Shown piece by piece: positions 26,401 to 41,400 of a stretch of 64,000 nt of DNA. Numbering within the stretch: position 1 is the first letter of the stretch; every line of letters begins with the position of its first letter. Under the pieces are notes generated by a model. The model did not search any database. It was not told the origin of the DNA and saw nothing but the letters and a program-made list of their open reading frames with translations. The translations under genes were made by a program, and so were the position numbers. Origin of the DNA: Echinometra lucunter (lineage: Eukaryota; Echinodermata; Echinoidea; Camarodonta; Echinometridae); assembly GCA_029962745.1 (NCBI GenBank), contig CM057153.1, positions 6,787,314 through 6,851,313 of the forward strand, in the 5' to 3' direction.

Positions 26401-29400
26401 TACTTCAAAATTCTGCACATGTAAATGTTATGAATATCATAATATCCTTTTAATTGTACTTTAAACTTTGATCATATATTCCAATTGCATATGAGACAAT
26501 AATTACTTCTAAAAACTAAGTTTTGGGAAGTAACTAACCTAATATTCATAATTATACATTTACATTAGGAACACATAACTATTCAGAAAAGTAAAACTGA
26601 TACATTTGTAGATCAATGAACTCCTTCTTCTTCCCTTCTACTGAAGTAAAAAAGTGAAGACAAGAATATAAAAACATTCTGCAGGTTAAAATTATTCTTA
26701 GCAATGGAGCTTTTAAATGACTGGTGTTAGAAGAAACATGGAGATTTATAACCACCATACATGTATGTTAAAAGATGATGTAACTTACCTGCGGGAGCTC
26801 TGGCAAGACGAGGTGGTGCAGAGACCTCACTTGGGTTACCAATGCCGGTGTCATTGACTGCACTAATACGGAACTCATAGTTGTTTCCTTCTGTCAGGCC
26901 TTTGACAGTAAATGTTGTATCCGTGATGAGCTTGCGGTTGACACGGTTCCACTGCATGCTGAAGTTCTCCCGTTGTTCAATGATGTAACCTTTGATGGGT
27001 TTGCCTCCATCGTGGCTTGGTTCTGACCAGGTCAGTGTCATGCGGTCACGTTGGACATTGCTGATCTCTGGCTTGCCGGGTGGTGTGGGCACAGCTGGAG
27101 AGCAAACCAAATGAAAACAATGGGCATCATTCACGAAAGTGGTACAAGATAATATAAAAATACAATAGATTTCATTTTCTCCAATATGGCTTCAATTTTC
27201 ACAATAGATTGCAAAAGTGACAGAGAAATATATGATTGTTTTAACTAGATGGACCCTCCTTTCCTTCATCTCTGCAGTAATATTAAAAAGGAGGCTAAAC
27301 ATTTACTGTATAAAATCAGGACATGATTTCAAAATGTTAGCAATGTGTAATTTTAGACATTGCTAGGCATTCAAACTTACAGTAAGGAGCAACAATGACG
27401 ACGGGTTCAATGCCAGTGAGTGGCGGTCCAACTCCGTTGATGTTCTCTGCACACACGCGGAACTCATACTCCACCTTCTCACTCAATCCCGAGACCGTGA
27501 ACGGAACATGAGACACATAGTTGGAGACCGAGGTCCACATCCTACGGTTAGCCTCACGCTGTTCGACGGTATAGGATTGGATGGGTGAGCCTCCATCATC
27601 CTTAGGAGGCTCCCATGACAGGCTTACCGAGTGACGGCCAACATCGGTGATCTCAAGTGGGCCAGTTGGTGGCCCAGGTACATCTATCACAAAGTAAAAG
27701 AAGGCACGAATACAAATTTGTATACAATGAAAATTGAAATTTCTTGATAACATTACTACAAGTTAATGAAGGAAATATTTTTTTCACTTCCACAAATACA
27801 CTCAATATATGAATAATCAAAATGATGATATCCATCTGTTCAAAAATACAGAAATTTCATCTTACCAATGACATTCACACGGATTACTGCTGTCTCTTGT
27901 CCAGCGTCATTGGTCAGTGTGATGCTGTATTTGCCAGTGTCGCCACGGACACAGTTCCTGATGGTCAGCTGTGTGCGGTTATCACGAGTCTCTATGTGCG
28001 TCCTGGTGTCCTCACTGATGCGGGTGTCATGACGATGCCATTCCACCTTTGGAGTTGGGCATCCAGTGTAGGGCACCAGAAGGCGCAGCACATTTCCTGT
28101 CTTGACGACGACAACATCTTTGTATGCTTTGACATCAATGGTTGGTGGTGCTGCATGAATAAAGTAGAAAATAGAAAAGACGTGTGGTAGACTTTGACAC
28201 ACATACAGAATATCTGAAATTTTTAATTTGCAAATTTGCAACCATTCTTATAAATAGCATAATTTCATATGTGCCTTACATGTTAACTTTAGATTAATTC
28301 ATCATTATCAATGTTGCTTTCTAGAAGGTGTTATGCTCTTGTGAACATGTCACATAGTACGAAATTTAATTCCCAGCCACAAACCTGTAACAGAGAGCCA
28401 GCAGGAGGTTGCCTGTTTTCCACATTCACAGGTGTATTTGCCAGTGTCTCTATCTCCAACACTGCGGAGAGTGATAGCACGACGTTGACCCTCCTTGATC
28501 TCATTGACCCTGTCGTATCCGAAGATTTGGAAACCATCCTTAAACCACTTGACCTCTGCCTTTGGGTTGGAGATGCGGCATTCCAGGGTCACTGTCTTGC
28601 CTGCCTTGGCTGAAACATCCTTAAGAGGTTCGATGAACTCAGCGATTTCTGATAAATAAGGAGCATACAAATATGCATATTAGCATAGACTTGTCATGGA
28701 GAATGGTTTTCTTAACAAAGTTTTAAACATATGTTTACCTCACCAGTAATTGTGTAATCATATTTACTTGATACAGGCAAGATAAAGTGGTCATATTCAC
28801 CCATGCAATTATCAGTAATCACTGGAATCTTACATCTCTTGATGTTGAAATATTGAATTTGACAAAGCTCAATATCTCTTTGATTATTACTGAACTATTT
28901 CTTTTAAGCTAATCTGATAACACTGTAATGGCTCTACATAAGCATGTGGATCTTCTTAACCTTACACAAGTATCATGCTACTTCTTATTCCTAAAATCCC
29001 AAACAGTGCAGTTTTTCTTACCGACAGGTGATTTGGCAACAATAGGCGCAGATGTCTTGCTGAAGGCACCAAGTCCTGCTTCGTTTTCGGCAGCGACCCG
29101 GAATTCATACTCTCTTCCCTTTGACAGTCCGGTCACCCTGAAGTTTGGACTCATAAGTTGTTTCCTTGTTGCTCTCAACCATCTTGTTCCTCTTGTCTCC
29201 TTAATCTCTAGGATATAATTGTGGATCTCTGCTCCTCCATCACTGCGAGGTGGTTGCCATGACAGTGTGATACTGTCATCAGTGATGTTGGACGCTTTAG
29301 GAACACCTGGAGCTTGAGGCTTGTCTGGAGAAAGAATAACAATTTTGAAGGAAAGAATATAAAGTACAAGTAAGAATCCATAATTCTGTTCAAAGAGTGA

Positions 29401-32400
29401 ACAAGACTTAACATTCAACCTTACATAGATCAACTCATGTTTCAGGATCCCATTTTAAAAAGAGTTCAAAAGCTTTTATAGGTTTCCCTGTTATGTTCCT
29501 TTCATAGTTAGAATAAAACTCAAATTTTATATTTCATGAGACTTACAAAAGTTATAAATACTTGATAATCTCAATACAAAATAGAGCATCACTTATAAGC
29601 ATTGGGTAATAATTTATGGTTTCCTCTGCTGAAGGTATGAATATGACTATTCAACTTAAAACAGAAATGATCCTTACCAAAGGCACTCTTGATCAAAATG
29701 GCGGCCTCTGTCTCAAGTGGTTCACTCTCTCCATACTTGCTGACAGCTCTGACACGGAACATGTAACTTCTTCCATCCTTCAGTCCTGTCACAGCATACC
29801 TTGGACTGGCCAAGGTGGATGTGACTTTGGACCAGCGGAACTGGTCTGGCTCTTTCTGCTCCAAGATGTATCCAGTGATGTCAGCACCACCATTGTCCTT
29901 GGGTGGTTCCCAGGCCAGTGTGACAGAATCGTGAGTGATGCTAGTGATGTTGATGGGTCCTTCAGGTGGTGATGGCTTGTCTGCAATGTAAAAGTATATA
30001 CACCAAAGTGAAAAGGTTGCAATATGTTTTCTCAAAGGATTTCATGGAAAAAATTTGAACCCTGTGGCATATTTTCACACATATTTATCATAATTTGTGA
30101 CAACATATACTAGATACTGTAAATGTGTTACTTCAGCTGAATGTCACCATAGTACATCCTAAAATCAGGAATCCCTTTTTAGTCTGTGACATTATAACAA
30201 TTTTCAGGTTAAACACACATACATGTACACATACATGTACACAAACACATGAAAGTTTCTCCTCTTTCTCTCTTTCTTTCTCTTAACCTAGCGTAGATTG
30301 AGAAATATGCAAAAATCTCAGTCTATCCATCGAAGCGATTTAACCTTCAAAGTATCAGGCAAAAGTACTTATTTTCTGGCACTTACCAAGAACGGCTACC
30401 CTGATGGTTGCAGTATCAGTACCAGCTTTGTTGCTGATCTTGATGGTGTAGGTACCACTGTCTGATCTATGGGCCTCCTTATTTGTCAAGACAGCACTGT
30501 ATGATGTGGTTGAAGCCTTGATGCGTCTTCCATCATCAACCCGCTTATCATCCTTCAGCCATTCAACTTTAGGTGTAGGTGTGCCAGAGATGGGGACATC
30601 AAGATGGAATAGAGTACCAGCACGGACAGTGACAACATCTCGGAAGTGAGAGCCAAGATCAATCTTTGGTGCATCTGTATATTGGGATTTAGAATAAAAG
30701 GAGAAGGAAGAGGTTTGATAACAGATTAAATATCAGTTGATACATTCTAGGCATTTATTAAAGCCACTGGTAGATATCCAGTGTTCATCCATATACTGAA
30801 AATAGAAACAACTGGATACAGGATTATCATTTTCTCGATGAGTAGAATATTGCAATAAAACTATTCGATCAGCATTATTACTGTAAAATGAGACTGGATG
30901 ATGTGTAATGAAAACAGAACACTTATTACACATTTAAATTAGCTCTCGAGCTTTTGTGGGTTATCTTGCTCAAGCTTACTTAATTTTGATCTGTTTTTCT
31001 TTGACTATTCTATTTGTTGTTGATGTTTGAAGCTTTATGAATAACACCAATCAAGACAGGTAAAATTTATGATACACTACCATCTTCTCAAGAACTTAGA
31101 GCACAAGGACCGAAAAGAATCATGATTGACTTACAGAAAGAAAGCAACTTTACTTACAGGAAGGTCTCTCCACAATTACAGGTGCTGCAGTTGCTACAGG
31201 AGTACTCATGCCTGCCTTGTTGACAGCACTGACACGGAACTCATATTCCTTGCCTTCAGCCAGGCGTGGAACCCTGAGAGTCGTATCCATGACAGGTTTG
31301 TAGCTGGTCTTGGTCCATCCAGATTCTGGCTGGCCTTTCTCACGTTTCTCCACGATATATCCAGTGATAGGAGTGCCACCATCCCTCTGAGGTTTGGACC
31401 AGGTCAAGGAGACGTTGTCTGATTGGATGTTCTCTACTTTGATGACACCAGGCCGATCTGGTACATCTGTATACATAGGAAATGATATGATGTTCATGAA
31501 TGCATCAACTTCTTCAAAAATTAAAAAAAAATGCTCATTTATTTATAGGAAAATAATTTCAAAACTACTTTGGCAGAAGGTGAACAATTGCTTTGAATAT
31601 TTTGTTTGGCATTTACATCAAAAGTCTAAATCTTTATGTACTGGTAATTTTCTGTATTGGAAAACTATGTTCTACAAGAAAATCAAGGTTTGTAAAATTT
31701 ACAGGTCCATGATGAAGTTCATCAAATACCCAACAGACCAATACTCATGTTCCAGAATGCGACATACAGATTATGTTCACTATTATGACTATCCACCTAC
31801 CATAATCACCCTTTGGAACAATCTTCTCACTCTCAAGGGGTTCACTGACGCCAAGCTTATTCTCAGCTCTGACACGGAATTGGTATTCTCTGTCCTCGAT
31901 GAGTTTGGTTACTCTGTGCGGAAACAGAAAAAAAATTCTGATGGAAAGGGATATAAGGGCAAAAAAGTAGAAAGTACATAAACAGTATGCAAATCAGCAG
32001 AGAAATGACAATGTTAATTAGTTAATTGCATTATTTGATGCCAAGACTGAGTGAACTGTCCTATCCTGCATTATATAATTAATGTTCATGTTGTCTTAAG
32101 ATTTGAATGGTGATAGAAATTATGTATGGTAGCAATGAATGGAAGCTGATAATAAACCAAACAATAAAGAAGTTATTCCAAAGGGTTTGCTGAAAGAAAT
32201 GCCAAACATAATACAAAACCTTGACATTACCTGAATGTTGTATCAGGAATCATACTGGAGACGTTGGTCCAAGATCCATATCCTCCTTCTCTCTTCTCCA
32301 GCACATAACCTGTCACAGGACTACCACCATCATCATGCGGTGGGCTCCATGACAGCGTTACCTCATTGCTACTCAGCTTGACAACAGTAAGAGGGCCTTG

Positions 32401-35400
32401 GGGTGGTGAAGGACTGTCAACAACATTGACTGTCACTGTCACTGTGTCGTCTCCTGCTTTGTTTGATGCTTTGATGACATAGTCACCCGAGTCTGTCCTC
32501 TCAGCAGTTCTTGCTGTAAGCGTGGTACCATAATTGGTGCTGTCAATGGTGATACGGTGAGACCTCTGGACGGTGTCTCCATCACGGGTCCATGATACAG
32601 TTGGGGTAGGAGTGGCTTTGTAGGGAATGTCAATTCGGAATGTATGACCCGCCCGGATGGTCATCACCTTCTCAAAGCGGGCATCAAGGTTGAATTTTGG
32701 TTTCACTATTAAATTTAGTAGGAGATAGAAAAAAAATGCTTACTAGAACTATTAGTCACAAGAATATTTCAGTAATTATGACAGAAAAGAAGCTTCTCAA
32801 TGTTAATATTTTTAACCCATTGAGTACTGAGTTCTTACAATGCCCACCGGATTTGTACAGAGACCACCTGGTTTCAGTAGGCAAATGGGTTAAAGCTGAA
32901 CTAAAACAGAAACAAATATTTGCAGCACATACTTGTACAAATCATACAATACATGGTATATCATATAATCAACATACAGTACAGGTACACTCCATTTCAC
33001 TGGCAAACTTTTCAATCAAAAAAGTAAAAATTTTCATGACTTTTGAAGGAAGATCAGGTTCTTTATGTAACAGGTGTAATCTTACCAGGTGGATCTTCCA
33101 CCAATACAGTGTTGGACGGTTCACTTGGACGGCCTGTTCCTGTACGGTTGACAGCACAGACCCGGAACTCATACTCAGTGCCTCGGATCAACCGAGAAGC
33201 TTTGAAGCTCGTGTCTGGGGTTGGTGTTAGTGTGGCTTTGACCCATCGTGGACTTGTGGTCTGTCGCATCTCAACTACGTATCCTGTGACTGGAGCACCA
33301 CCATCATTCGGATGGTGGAGTCCAGGCAATGGTGACAGATTCTGAAATGATGTTGGTGACTTTAGGAGCTGATGGAGGATCAGGCACATCTAAGGAGAAA
33401 AGGTGTTGCCAGTAGTCATTCCAAATTCCCAATGCTACCTCATGCATGTAGATTCACCAATTTCTGAGATCATGACATGTTACTTAATTTTCAAACATAG
33501 ACATGTGTACTAGTATTTTACACACTGGAAGTGTGCACAAAAAAAGAACAACAAACATTTCTCAATGAGGTATAAATGCAATTCAAAAGAGGAAGTTCAT
33601 TCCTTCATTCTTTCAATCTAGATATTTAATTGAATAATATGATAATACAGAAAAATTAGCAATATCTCTTACTGTATTGTCCCTGAGGTGTGATGCTCTG
33701 TCCTTCAAGAGGTTTGCTCTGTCCATACTGGTTCTGAGCCAGCACACGGAACTGGTACTTCTTATTCTCCTTCAGTCCTGTCACCTTGTACGTTAGATCA
33801 GTAATGTAGTCTTTGTTTACATGCTTCCACTTTGTCTCGTTCTCACCACGCTTCTGTACAACGTAAGTGAAGATGCGACTACCGCCATCATCTGAGGGCG
33901 GGCTCCATGATAGGGTGACACTGTTCTCAGAGACATTGCTCATTTCTAGTGGACCACGTGGGGGTCCTGGGCGGTCAAAGACACGTACTTCGACATCTAG
34001 GGAGTCGGTACCTGCTGTGTTCTTCAGGTTGATGGTGTAGCGTCCTGCATGGACTTTCTCGACGTTCTTCACAGTGATCGTCGATGCACGATTAGTGGTA
34101 TCTACCCTGATATGAGCAGATGGTTTAAGAGGCTGACCATCTAGTGTCCACGATACAGCAGGTGTTGGGATGCCAGTGTACGGTACCTCAATACGGAAGG
34201 ATTCACCAACCTTTGCCATTATTGGCTCATCAAAGCGCCCGCTGAATTTTGGTACAACTGTGATGAATAGATGTAAAATAAAAGCCAGTAAGTATACATA
34301 TAAGTTAAATGACTTGAAAACAAACATTATCTTGTGACTGTTTCTGTACTAGAATTTATCGTTTGATATTGTTTTCAAATGTAGCATTTATATAGCTTTT
34401 ATATAAAAATGACTGATGTTGCCTCGTACTGAACTGATGCTTTCCATACCTGTAGTTTCCTCAGCCCTGATAGGAGCAGAAGGAGTACTTGCAGGACCAA
34501 GTCCAGCTCTGTTCTCAGCACTAACTCTGAACTCATACTCCTCACCGCGCATGAGACGAGGGATGCGTTGCGATGTCACACCACTGGACACACCCATCAC
34601 CCTGGACCAATAGTTGCCTGAAGTTTCCTTCTTCTCTATGATGTAGCCTGAGATTGGAGCACCGCCATCTGATTTGGGTGGATGCCATTCCAGGGTCACA
34701 GAGTCTGAGGTCACATTGGTGACTAGGGGCTTGCTTGGGGCATCTGGTACATCTAATACACGACACAAGAAATACAGAATTTTAAAAGAGTTTCAGTTTT
34801 CCATACATTCATAAACTACAGTACATTCATGAATATTTCACTGAAAGACATCACAAATGCTCTGGATTCAGTGTTGAAAATTTAAAACTCACCATATTTC
34901 TTCTTCAGCTTGATGGTTTCCTTTGTTTCAATTGGCTCACTGTCTCCAATCTTGTTAACAGCAAACACACGGAAGACGTATGATGCACCTTCTTGCAGAT
35001 TAGTAACTCGTATGGTAGTATCCAAGGCACGTGCTGATAGCCTGGTCCACACTGTCCTATCAACCTCACGTCTCTCAATGATGTAGTGGGTGATTGGGGT
35101 GCCACCATCATCTGCTGGTTCCTTCCAAGATAGGAAGAGGTCAGTGCTGCCGATATCCTTTGCAGCGAGAGGTCCGCGTGGTGGCTCTGGGCGGTCCAGA
35201 ACTTGGACACGAATTGTGATGGCATCACTTCCAGCTGTGTTTGATACATTGAGGGTATAGGATCCTCCATCTTCCCTCACACAGTTCTTTACAGTGACAA
35301 TTGTGTCCCTGTCAGTGGTATCAATCTTGATGCGAGATGATGACTGAAGTGTGGTGTTGTCTTTGGTCCACTTGACAGTGGGCTTGGGTGTAGCTCTGAA

Positions 35401-38400
35401 GGGTACATCAAGGTTGAATGTAGTTCCTACTCTGACTATCACAGTGTCATGATACTTGTACGTGTCCAACTTTGGTGCAACTATGGGATAAAATTAAAGA
35501 GTAATATGCGATGTAAAGTGTTGAATAATGTTTGTCATGCAAATAACTGAAAAAGCATTCCATCATATGAAAAACTGGACATATTTTTAGAATATTCAGC
35601 AAAATATGTGATAACCCTGACAACAGATACAAGATTTTAAATCTTATTTCAACTTTGGCTATTTTCAGGGATTTTCTTTATAGGGTACATGTATGTATAT
35701 TACAGATTACCTCATTTTTATGACTTTTGGACCTTTTTGAAAAAAAAGAAGAAGACTGATTCACTCACCAGCCATGCCAATGGAATCAGTTGGGTGTGTA
35801 GGCTGGCTTACTCCAGCAACATTGCAAGCAACAACTCTGAACTGATAGGTACCAGTAGCTGGGAGATCATGAATATCCAACTTTGTATCCCTGATGGGAT
35901 GAGGAGTAACAGGCACCCATCGAGTGCTGAAGCGATCGGCACGCTCCACAATATATCCTGTAACTGGACTTCCTCCATCTGAAGATGGAGGGGTCCAATT
36001 CAGGGTGATGGACTTTGCGGTGATGTTGGAGATGGTAGGCTCTCCAGGTGGAGAGGGCATGCCTGCAAATGAACAATCAACAAGTGGATTTAGATTACCC
36101 AGTTTACACTTGAAAATAAATCAGATTTATCATATCACTCATACCTCTAAAGTGCTTACAGATATTTGCATTCAGCACAGTACAAATCCTGATTATAAAT
36201 GTTATATTTGTGATTGAAATTTCACATATGGTAACAGACAATTTATCATATTTGTCCTCTTGTACTTAGGCAAAAGTAGTGTAACAGCAAGTGATGCTGG
36301 CTATTGGTTTTGTGAGAATACAACACAGATTAATATCGTATTATATATCACAAAATGAAAAAAAAAAATTCTGTAACAAAATTTCCTCTTCATGATTAAC
36401 ATACCAAATTTGGATTTGGCAGTAGCCAGCTCTGAGCCATCGCTAGGTGGTCCAATGCCAGCCTTGTTCATAGCCATAACTCTAAACTCATATTGTGCTC
36501 CTTCTTTCAAGTCTTTGACTGTGTATTCTGGATTGAGAATAGACTGTGATGTGACAGGCACCCATCTGACTGAGTAGGCCTCCTTCTTCTCTAGGACATA
36601 ACCCGTGATGTGGCTGCCTCCATCTGATTCAGGTGGGCTCCACTGGAGTGTCACTGTGGTCTTGGTGAAGTCGGTGATAGCAGGTGGAGATGGTTTTCCT
36701 GGAACATCTGTAGAGAAGTAAGATGTGTTTTCCACAGTTCAGTTTCATGCAAAAGTCTAAATCATTCTAGTATATCATTCCAAACTAAATGTGCACTTAC
36801 CAGGGAAGCAACTGAGTTAAAAGTTAAAACTAGTAAACTGACAAACTGCATGGGGGAAATAGATATATAATATTTTGAATAACCTTAATGTAGAAAGTAA
36901 AGCAGAAATTTTGATTAATGGTATCATTGCAGATATTTCAGATAAAATTTATTTTGTGATTTACCATATGGAGGTTTCACAAGTACAGAGTTGGTTGGTT
37001 CACTCGGTTGACCAAAGCCTTTCTTGTTTGCAGCTACCACTCTGAACTCGTACTCTGATTTCTGAGTAAGTCCAGTAACGGTAAAGATGGTATCACCCAC
37101 AGGTGTGTTGTTGACAGGTGTCCAGCGTAGTGCTAGTCTTTCCTTCTTCTGAATGACATATCCAGTGACAGGGGAGCCTCCATCACTGGCTGGAGGACGC
37201 CACTTGAGGGTCACTGATGTTGCCTTCACTTCAGTGACTTGTGGTTTGCCTGGTGCTTCTGGAACATCTGAAGTACAAGTAGTAAAAAATGAGATGCATT
37301 TAAAACTTATGATATCTTTCCACAAAGAACGCTTTCATTCTAAAAGTACTCAAAAGTGCACAAGTGACAAGCATATATATATATATATATATATATACAC
37401 TTTATTCACCTTAGTCATGTAACATACATGTATTCAAATATTTTTTATAATAAATGAATAAAAATATCACTTCTCTAGAATAGAGCTTACCATAGGGTGC
37501 CTTGGCAACTTTAGGTTGGGTGCTATTACTTGGTGCACTTTGGCCAGCCTTGTTGACAGCCAGCACTCTGAACTGGTATTCATTACCCTCCTTTAACCCT
37601 GAGATCTTACAGGTGGTGTCTGTAGTCCTCTCCACTGGTGTCCAACGGCCAGTGTAAGGGTCCTTGCGCTCTACAATATAACCTGTGACTGGAGATCCAC
37701 CATCACGGGAAGGTGCTGCCCATGTCAGGGTGGCTGAGTCTGTGGTTATACTGGCAATGGTTGGCTCAAGGGGTGCAGATGGTGCATCTAAAACATATGT
37801 TATAAAAATTACTAGATTCAAATTAAATGCTAAGATTCATCAGAAAGGTGTCTTCTCTGGAGACTCAATTGTTAAAGTATACAAATCACTAAAAGATATT
37901 TTGCTCTGTATGTTAGGGATCCAGAGTCACTACACTATATTCAAAATACAAGTTTTAGATAAAACTTCTATGAAACGATATTGCAAGTTCAAATATGCCG
38001 TCAATTAACATACATGTAAAAGTGACTAGTGAGGGACACAAGTCTACGTATGCGCAGACATGACAGGCAGACTTCAGATTTTATGAATTTGGAATAAAGA
38101 TAAACAACCGTGAACAATGAATACTTATTCATTCTTTCACTATGTCAATACTGATTTAACTAGAATTGTGTAACTAAGAAGGAGAGAAACTTACCAACTG
38201 GATCTTTGATTACTGTTGGTTTAGTTGAGTCACTGGCCCGACCAATACCTGCCATGTTCTCAGCGCAGACTCTGAACTGATACTGTAGTCCTTCCTTGAG
38301 GTCTCCAACTACCATGTTATTCTCAGTGACAGGGATTCTGTTGACACGGGTCCATCTAGAACTGTACTGATCTTTGCGTTCCACAATGTAACCTGTGACT

Positions 38401-41400
38401 GGTGAACCCCCATCGGAGAATGGAGGATTCCATGCAATGGTAGCGGAAGAGGCTGTAGTTCCTGTTACTTGGACATTTTCAGGTGCATCAGGGGTGTCTA
38501 CAGAGAGGAAAATCAGGAAATGAATGAATCATGGATGAAGAGATAATTTTATGTGCTTCAAAAAAAGTATAGATTACATGTGAGTCTAAATTAACTGAAA
38601 TGTGCTAAACTCAATCTTTTGTTATGTTATGTATTTGTGATGTAATAGGGGACATGGCAATCATAAATTTCTTAATATTTAAAATCACAGGCTTACCATA
38701 AGGAGGCTTTGCTATGATGGGCTCGGTATTGTCACTTGGTCTTCCTATGCCAGCCCTGTTCTCAGCTATGACTCTGAACTGGTATTCATCATTTGGTTTA
38801 AGTCCAGTCACTCTGAAAGTTGTGTCAGTGACTGTATGGCGATTTATCTTTGTCCAACGGAGACCAAACTTGTCCCTGGCCTCAATGATGTAATTGGTTA
38901 CAGGACTGCCTCCATCAGAGACAGGTGCAGTCCAGTTAAGGACAAGCTCTGTGGAGTCCACATTTGTAGCTGTTGGGCGGCCTGGTGCACTTGGAGCATC
39001 TGGAGAAAAACACAAACAATAAAGAAGTGGCTCATATTGATAATGGACAAATTCACAAAATTGATTTTAGGAAAGGATCCGACAATATACATACATTGAG
39101 AGCATCACGATCAATACATAGTCACTCAATGAGGAAAAAGACAGACTAGGTGGAATAAGTGAAAAAAAACTTCACATTTCAAACAGTGTATCATTCTTGA
39201 GTATTTGGTTGATCTTAAAAAAGTAATAGGAGTATGTACCATATGGTGATTTTGCAATTCTTGGTAGAGACACCTCACTGGGTTTGCCGACACCTGCTGC
39301 ATTCTCTGCGCTTATCCTGAATTCATACTTCCTGTCTTCAGACAGATCGTTGACCTTGAAAGTTGTCTCCTTGACTGGAGCACGGTTGACGCGCACCCAG
39401 CGACCTACAGGAGATTCCCTCTTTTCAATGATGTAACCAGTGATGGTGCTGCCACCATCTGATGCTGGTGGTTCCCATGACAGTGTCATGGAAGATGGTG
39501 TAACATCGATAATGGAGGGTGGGCTTGGTGCATCAGGAACACCTGATAATGTACAAGAAATAATCATAATAACAAAAGTAATAAGAAACACTTCAAATGC
39601 TCCCAATACTATGTTTCTATGTGCTGTTATCCTTGCAGCTATTATGCACAAATTGTCCTTTAATCAAAAAGATAGGTAGGACAACAGCATCAATAACAGC
39701 ATCATGAATATAAGGATCACCTAAAAGTAAGTCTACGAGTATGCAACAGTATTTGGCCTCTTAAAATCAATTGCTCTTAATGTATTTTTACAGTCAAACC
39801 TGCCACGTCTGTGTAAAGGTCATCTGTCTGTAGTGGTTACTTACAATGTCTCCCTTCAAGAAGAAATCTGTGTAACGGAACCTGCCTTTAGCAGCTACCT
39901 GTTTGCAATGGCAACTTTTCTGTTTCCCTTGGTAGGCCATTATAGACAGGTTTGCTTGTATGTCAAAGATTTCTACATGTACTTGGCAACATGCATGCAT
40001 AGTATGAAATTTCTTTTGTAAAGCCATAGTGAGATGCCGCCATGAATGCTTTCATACCATACTGAGCCTTTGCAGTGAATCGTTCACAGGGTGTACTTGG
40101 CTTTCCAACTCCCGCAGCATTGACTGAGCTCACTCTGAACTCATAATCATTGCCTGCCTGGAGACCCTTGATGTTGAACTCTGTGGTGCCAGCAGGTACC
40201 TCATCAACCTTGGTCCAGCGAGTAGAATACTTGTCCTTCTTGTCTATCACAAAGCCAGTAATGGGGGATCCTCCATCCTGCCGTGGGGCTGACCAGGTCA
40301 AAGTGGCACTGGTTGGAGTGATGTTGTACACGTCTGGAGCATCTGGTGGAGGAGGCGGATCTGTTGGGAAGAGATGAATACACAATGCCATAAAAACCAG
40401 CAAGGAATTTTACAAGATAATCCAACATATCTACTTTTCACATATTTTTTCATAACACAGATTTTTGCACATTACACGCATATTTAGATGTTCATATACT
40501 TAAGCACAGACTTATTTACTCACCGTATGGTGGCTTACAGTTCACAGAACGAGATGGTTTGCTAAAATCACCCCTTCCTGCCTTATTGATGGCCGCAACT
40601 CTGAACTGGTAGTCTGAGAACTCCTTCAGCCTGGCAGCAGTGTATGTTGTGTCTGGCACGCTGCTTTCAATCTTCACCCAACGCATGGTGGCATCACTCT
40701 TGGACTCGATGGTGTAGCCAGTAATCTTGCTGCCACCGTCGTAAGAGGGTGGGTTCCAGGAGATGGTGATGGTGGTTGCTGTTACATCTTCCACCTCAGG
40801 CTGATCTGGGATGCCTGGTGTAGCTGTAAGATGAAAAAGAGTTTGACGATGATTACATAACAACAAAACATATTTTTAGGGAGTAGTGGGATGGAAATTT
40901 TTTGTTTGTGTGACTCAGTTCTTGTAAGAAACTGTTGGCATATTTCACATGACTTTTGAACAATAAGAAGGTTTAAAATAGAACAAAATAATGCAAGTGA
41001 TTTATCAAACACTCATCTTGTGCAAGACTTACTCCTAAGTACCAAACATAGCCAATAAAAATAAAATTTTGAATATGTGGGTTGGGAAAATAAAGAGTAT
41101 TATACTTACTGTAAGGTGGCTTGGCAGTGAAGGGATGTGTAACTTGACTTGGGCGTCCCAAGCCAGCTTTGTTCTCAGCAATCACCCTGAACTCATATTC
41201 TCCTCCTTGCCTCAGGTTAGGCACCACGCAGGACAGACTGGTGATGGGTGCCCGATTGACCACTGTCCATCCAGTCCGTCCAGGTTCTCTCTTCTCAATG
41301 ATGTAGCCAGTGATGGGGCTACCTCCATCAGTGCGTGGGGCTGACCAGTTCAGGGTCATGGAGTCTGCAGTGATGTTGCTGACATCTGGGGTGCTTGGTG

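Noticed and set aside
27822..28190. Plus-strand 122-codon frame
   Set aside because: Exactly opposite Ig 6 (exon 50), which has domain support and splice sites.
31394..31981. Plus-strand 195-codon frame
   Set aside because: It runs opposite exons 44 and 45 and their intron; antisense shadow in spite of its length.
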